64,000 nucleotides of DNA from Methyloversatilis sp. RAC08 (GTDB lineage: Bacteria > Pseudomonadota > Gammaproteobacteria > Burkholderiales > Rhodocyclaceae): contig NZ_CP016448.1 in the NCBI RefSeq assembly GCF_001713355.1, positions 2,170,001 through 2,234,000 of the forward strand. Reading direction: 5' to 3'. Under the pieces are notes generated by a model. The model was not told the origin of the DNA. It made no database searches and saw nothing but the letters and a program-made list of their open reading frames with translations. A program made the position numbers and the translations under genes. Each line of letters starts with the position of its first letter. Position 1 is the first letter of the stretch. Shown here one piece after another: positions 60,461 through 64,000 of the stretch.

Positions 60461-62185
60461 TCAGCCGCGCTGGCCGTCCAGCCAGACTGCAAACCGTTGC
60501 TGCCAGGCGTCCGGCAGTCGCGCCGCGAGCGCGCCCCGGTGTCCGGCATGCCAGCGGCGCAGCCAGTCCGCGACGCCGGCGATGGCGGGTTCGATCACCC
60601 GACCGTCCGGCGTGTGCGGCGCCGACAGCCAGCCGTAGCTGGCCTGCGTGCCGCTGGCCAGCCGCACGCTGCACAGCGTTTCCCGAAAGCGCAGCAGGCC
60701 CGACGTGTGCAGCGCCAGCTGCACCGGCCACCATCCTCCCGCTTCAGCCATGTCCGTCGGCCACGGCAGACCGTCCGTTGTGCCGGACAGTTCGACCAGC
60801 AGGTCGCGCCGGAACATGCAGGCCGCCAGCGGCGGCGCGACCCATTGCGCCAGCCCGGTCGCGAACGGCGGAATCTGCTGCACCGCCTGCGCCCAGGCGC
60901 CGCTTTGCGCGAACGCGTTCTGATGCACCAGTTCGCCGCCGGGCGTCATCAGCCGGATGTCGCTGCAGGTCACGCCGACCAGCGCGCCGTACTGCCGATA
61001 GAACAGATGGCGCTCGACGAAATCGCGGTCCAGGCGGTCGCCCACCGGCAGGAACACGATGGATTCACCGGACGCCGCACGCGCCGCAGCGATCATGCGC
61101 GTCAGTGCATCGGTGCCAGCAGGACCTTCGTCATAGCGGCAGTTCTGTGCGCCGTCGGGCGTCTCCGGACAAGACAGACCGGCCGGCAGCAGCACCTCGC
61201 AGGCCGGATGCCGCTGGTCGAGTGCCGAGGCGAGGCTCGCCGCCACGGCGGCCGCATCGCCGCGCCCGATCAGCGCGATGCTGATGCGCGGCACCGCAAC
61301 GCCGCGGTCGCCGGTCGGCATGCGCTGCAGCTTTTCCCAGCGCCGGAAGTAGCTGCGGGCCCGGGCGTGGTGCGCCGGTTCCAGATCGGCCATGTCCACC
61401 CACTGGTCGAGAAAGTGCAGCTGGCGCGGCGTGCGGTCGCGCAGGTCGATGCGCGGCGCATAGCGGCCGTTGCGCAGGCTGCCGAATTCGTTGGCCGAAT
61501 GGATGCGATAGATGCCCAGGGTCTGGCGCAGGTAGTGAACGCAGCCGCTCCGGATCAGCGCCGCCGGGCACAGCGCTCCGTCGGCACCGCGCGGAAACGC
61601 CCAGGCCGGAATCGCGGCCAGGCACTCGGTGACCAGCGTGCGCCCGAACACCAGCCCGGTCGGCACCGAGAACGGGAAGAACATCGGCCTGCCGTCGAGG
61701 TCGTAGATGTCGTCGAGCTTGTCGATGCCGACGATCTGGAACCAGGTGTCGAGCGCCGATTCGCCGGTGCGCTCGTCCCGCAGGATGAGGTCGTGGCACA
61801 GGAACAGCCGCTCGGTGTCGATCGCCTTTGCGGCGATCCAGGCCGCCACGCCGGACAACTTGTCCGGCAGGCACAGGTCATCGGAATCGAGCAGGCACAC
61901 CAGATCTCCGGTGGCCACCCGCACGCCGGCGTCGAAAGCGGCGGTCTGGCCGCGGTTGGGCTGCTGCACCAGCTTCACCTGCGGATGGTCGCGGTAGCGC
62001 GCCAGCACGGCGAGCGAATCGTCGGTCGACCCGTCATCCACGACGACCACCTCGACCTTGTCGGCGGGGTAGCGCTGCGCCAGCGCACTGTCGATCGCCT
62101 GTCCGACGAATTGCGCGTAGTTGTAGTTGCAGATGACGATGGAGAAGGACGGTGCGCGGGACGGTGCGCCGGACGGCGTGCTCAT
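60461..62185 (-). CDS. Glycosyltransferase family 2 protein, 574 aa
   Basis: The N-terminal GT-A domain is classical: FSIVICNYNYAQFVGQAIDSAL, VEVVVVDDGSTDDSL, RGQTAAFDAGVRVATGDLVCLLDSDD (DxD-type metal site). The second half (from about residue 290) has a similar layout (PRISIALIGRGDAAAVAASL) without a clear DxD, so it may be a degenerate GT domain. The start is placed at 62185 (MSTPSGAPSRAPSF), giving a 4-bp ATGA overlap with the upstream glycosyltransferase gene. The two are co-transcribed. No signal peptide. Confidence 0.85.
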   Translation of the reverse strand: MSTPSGAPSRAPSFSIVICNYNYAQFVGQAIDSALAQRYPADKVEVVVVDDGSTDDSLAVLARYRDHPQVKLVQQPNRGQTAAFDAGVRVATGDLVCLLDSDDLCLPDKLSGVAAWIAAKAIDTERLFLCHDLILRDERTGESALDTWFQIVGIDKLDDIYDLDGRPMFFPFSVPTGLVFGRTLVTECLAAIPAWAFPRGADGALCPAALIRSGCVHYLRQTLGIYRIHSANEFGSLRNGRYAPRIDLRDRTPRQLHFLDQWVDMADLEPAHHARARSYFRRWEKLQRMPTGDRGVAVPRISIALIGRGDAAAVAASLASALDQRHPACEVLLPAGLSCPETPDGAQNCRYDEGPAGTDALTRMIAAARAASGESIVFLPVGDRLDRDFVERHLFYRQYGALVGVTCSDIRLMTPGGELVHQNAFAQSGAWAQAVQQIPPFATGLAQWVAPPLAACMFRRDLLVELSGTTDGLPWPTDMAEAGGWWPVQLALHTSGLLRFRETLCSVRLASGTQASYGWLSAPHTPDGRVIEPAIAGVADWLRRWHAGHRGALAARLPDAWQQRFAVWLDGQRG

Positions 62186-63378
62186 CGATGCGGCTCCAGC
62201 AGGGTTTCGCAGCGATCGGCTACTGCCGCTATCGTCTGCTGCGGATCGTATCCGGCGTGACGCTGCGCGAAGGCGCGCGCAGCCTGACCGAGGGCTGCGT
62301 TTGCGAGGGCCTTCCGGAACAGTGCCGATACGGCGGCGGCTGCATCGGGCATCACCACGGCGGCGACACCGAGGGTTTCGAGTCGTTTGGCAGTCATGAC
62401 CTGTTCCATCTGTGACGGCAGCACGATCAGCGGCTTGCCGGCCAGCAACATCGCCGACACCGTGCCGTTGCCGCCATGGCACACCGCCAGATCGCAGTCG
62501 CGCCGGGCCGCTTCCATGTCCAGCGGTTCGACGCTGATGCGCATCGATGCGCGCGAAAACGTGGCGACGGTCTGCGCCGAGGCGCCGGGCACATGGGCCA
62601 GCACACGCGCCGGCAGCTTTGCCAGCGCGCCCAGTGCAGCATCGATCGCCGGATAACCAGGTTTCAGATAGGCGAACACACGCGGGCCGCTGCCCTCCGG
62701 CCAGACGACGTCAGTGCCCTGGCCGAGGCTGAACAGTGGTCCGAGCCAGTGCGCGCCCGGGTGATCGGGGTAGTGATCGAGTTCGGCGAAACCCAGCATC
62801 AGCGAGGCGTCGCAGGCGGTCAGTTCAGACAGGCTCGCCAGTGGCGGCGCGTCCAGCGCGAACAGCACCTCGTTCGCGGTTTTCCAGACGTGCGCTTCCG
62901 AGTCGGCGACCCGCTTCATGTTTTCCTGCTGCCACCAGCGGAACGGCGGCACCGGCCGGCCAGCTGGCGGAATGCAGAAGCCGTCGCCCAGATTGACGCG
63001 CGGGGTGCCCAGCCCGCGGGAGGCGAGCAGCGCCGTCGGGGCGTGATCCATCACCAGCAGGTCGGGTTGCACGAGGTCGATCATCGCCCGCCAGGCCCGC
63101 GCGATACCGGTCAGCGCACGCGTGTTCAGGAAGCCGAAGCGCATCAGCAGTTCGGCATGGCTGATCGGCGGCGGCAGGCCGGTGACCTGGCCGATCCACA
63201 GCGGCGCCTGCAGCCAGCGCAGGTGATGCCGATGCAGCAGCGCTTCCGCGCCGAGCAGATCGCGCACGGCGAACACCGGTTCATGCCCGCGTGCGCGCAG
63301 CGCCAGGGCGATCGGCAGCAGCCGCGACAGGTGACCGTAGTCCCCGCCCAGTTCCCAGCAGAAAAGAATGCGCGCCAT
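62182..63378 (-). CDS. Glycosyltransferase, GT1/MGT-like GT-B fold, 398 aa
   Basis: The N-terminus MARILFCWELGGDYGHLSRLLPIALALRARGH and the C-terminal motif CDLAVCHGGNGTVSAMLLAGKPLIVLPSQMEQVMTA are typical of UDP-glucuronosyl/UDP-glucosyl-transferase-like enzymes (GT1, MGT). The HGGxGT motif binds the sugar nucleotide. The acceptor is unknown. It is the first gene of a pair with the GT2 protein. A terminator lies upstream, so the pair has its own promoter. Confidence 0.88.
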   Translation of the reverse strand: MARILFCWELGGDYGHLSRLLPIALALRARGHEPVFAVRDLLGAEALLHRHHLRWLQAPLWIGQVTGLPPPISHAELLMRFGFLNTRALTGIARAWRAMIDLVQPDLLVMDHAPTALLASRGLGTPRVNLGDGFCIPPAGRPVPPFRWWQQENMKRVADSEAHVWKTANEVLFALDAPPLASLSELTACDASLMLGFAELDHYPDHPGAHWLGPLFSLGQGTDVVWPEGSGPRVFAYLKPGYPAIDAALGALAKLPARVLAHVPGASAQTVATFSRASMRISVEPLDMEAARRDCDLAVCHGGNGTVSAMLLAGKPLIVLPSQMEQVMTAKRLETLGVAAVVMPDAAAAVSALFRKALANAALGQAARAFAQRHAGYDPQQTIAAVADRCETLLEPHR

Positions 63379-63407
63379 GGGTGCGATGGTAGCGGCTGCC
63401 CAAACAA

Positions 63408-63431
63408 CAACGGCACCCGCAGGTGCCGTTG
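63408..63431 (-). terminator. Intrinsic terminator after the PEP-CTERM gene
   Basis: On the minus strand CAACGGCACC - TGCG-type loop - GGTGCCGTTG gives a 10-bp stem, then TTGTTTGG. It lies 20 bp beyond the stop of the PEP-CTERM gene and before the glycosyltransferase start. Confidence 0.75.
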
Positions 63432-63450
63432 TGTGAAGGCTGTCGTGAAA

Positions 63451-64000
63451 TCAGCCGGGTTTGCGTCGTCGTGCCGCGGCCAGTCCGGCCAGCGCCAGTC
63501 CGGCGAGTGCGATGCTGGAGGGCTCGGGTACCGGGTTGCCGACGTCGCGCTGCGTGATGGCAAACGGCGCGGCGTTGTTTGCCGGGATCACCAGCTGCTG
63601 CGGGCCCGGATTGGCGAACGAGAAGTTGGTGGGGTCGCCACTGCGTGCGATCGCCTGGCCGGGGCTGCAGCCGAAACTGGGGATCGGGATCGGTTCTTCA
63701 TCATCAACCGTCGCGGCCGCGAACTGCGGCTGCTGTTCGACGACGTTACCGAACTGGATCGCGCCGTTGCCGTAGCCGTCTTCGACGAATTCGCCGTAGG
63801 AGCTGCAATCGGTGCCGCCCAGCATGTTTCCGGACACGGTGGCGATGATGTCGTACTGCAGCGTGAAGTCACCTGAGCGGATGCCCAGATCGGCAGAGAA
63901 GTCACGCGAGTTCTGCGAGATGCTCGCCAGTGCCGAGGGCGGGCATTCGATGTAGCTGTCGAGCTGACCGGTGCCGGCGTCGGTACAAGTGATGGTGCCG
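63451..64000 (-). CDS. PEP-CTERM sorting domain protein (5' end outside window)
   Basis: The frame stays open to the right edge, so only the C-terminal 182 residues are here. The end PVPEPSSIALAGLALAGLAAARRRKPG is a PEP-CTERM signal: PEP motif, hydrophobic helix, Arg-rich tail. EpsH-type exosortase removes it during export to the surface. The remainder is rich in Gly/Asp/Ser with Cys residues (FGCSPGQ, TDCSSYG, YIECPPS). Glycosyltransferase neighbours fit the usual association of PEP-CTERM proteins with surface polysaccharide. A shorter GTG start within the window (63837) is not needed. Confidence 0.85.
   Translation of the reverse strand, partial: GTITCTDAGTGQLDSYIECPPSALASISQNSRDFSADLGIRSGDFTLQYDIIATVSGNMLGGTDCSSYGEFVEDGYGNGAIQFGNVVEQQPQFAAATVDDEEPIPIPSFGCSPGQAIARSGDPTNFSFANPGPQQLVIPANNAAPFAITQRDVGNPVPEPSSIALAGLALAGLAAARRRKPG

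Noticed and set aside
62476-63876. 466-codon plus-strand frame opposite the GT1-like gene
   Set aside because: Shadow of the glycosyltransferase; no ribosome binding site and no family resemblance.
1-64000. CRISPR array
   Set aside because: No regularly spaced repeats of 24-40 bp and no cas genes.

Overview
The window reads as a Betaproteobacterium, probably Rhodocyclales-like. This is an inference from the high-GC core genes, the canonical ybgC-tolQRAB-pal-cpoB block followed by queC, a PEP-CTERM exosortase substrate, and the mix of beta-proteobacterial insertion sequences. It splits into an accessory region (about 1-47,490) and a core-genome block (about 47,490-64,000). The border lies beside a tandem pair of tRNA-Lys genes. 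Accessory DNA is visibly more AT-rich in places (14.2-14.8 kb, 17.6-19.4 kb, 25.1-25.9 kb, 27.0-27.3 kb, 46.8-47.0 kb) and holds five IS elements or remnants beside one standing IS fragment at 783-1010.

Accessory region, left to right. (1) The 3' end of a NodU/TobZ-type carbamoyltransferase. (2) An IS3 orfB scrap and a decayed IS150-like element. (3) A two-gene minus-strand unit: a 501-aa lipoprotein and a 3404-aa giant protein of unknown function. (4) Another IS3 element and an IS110 scrap. (5) An M15 DD-peptidase-like protein. (6) A tyrosine recombinase whose reading frame appears shifted at an A6 run. (7) A six-gene minus-strand operon at 25130-19505, apparently undescribed: an AAA+ ATPase with a Zn-ribbon module, a small Zn-ribbon protein, a calcineurin-like phosphoesterase, an unknown protein, a winged-helix protein with a PD-(D/E)XK-like nuclease motif, and a second large Zn-ribbon protein. 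A small HTH gene lies divergent to it. (8) An IS407-like element with a frameshifted orfB.

(9) A complete-looking phosphorothioate-type defence locus at 27.2-46.7 kb. On the plus strand lie an RHH/DUF4258 toxin-antitoxin-like pair with a 16-bp palindrome in front, then sspF-sspG-sspH-like restriction genes. These are followed by two further genes: a protein with two GHKL ATPase domains plus a histidine-kinase-like H-box, and a protein with a receiver domain interrupted by about 90 residues. Facing them on the minus strand is sspB-sspC-sspD (DUF4007 nickase, ATPase, PAPS-reductase-like sulfur activator). No SspA cysteine desulfurase is encoded here, so sulfur would have to come from a host desulfurase. 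(10) An IstB C-terminal fragment.

Core block: tRNA-Lys(CTT) and tRNA-Lys(TTT), a YeeE/YedE sulfur transporter, queC, the Tol-Pal envelope system, an EamA exporter, ilvD, three glycosyltransferases, a CBS-domain protein, ferredoxin-NADP+ reductase, and a PEP-CTERM protein that runs off the right edge.

Most novel material: the AAA+/phosphoesterase/nuclease operon, and the dual-GHKL kinase with interrupted receiver built into the Ssp locus. The giant protein/lipoprotein pair is a third unexplained unit.
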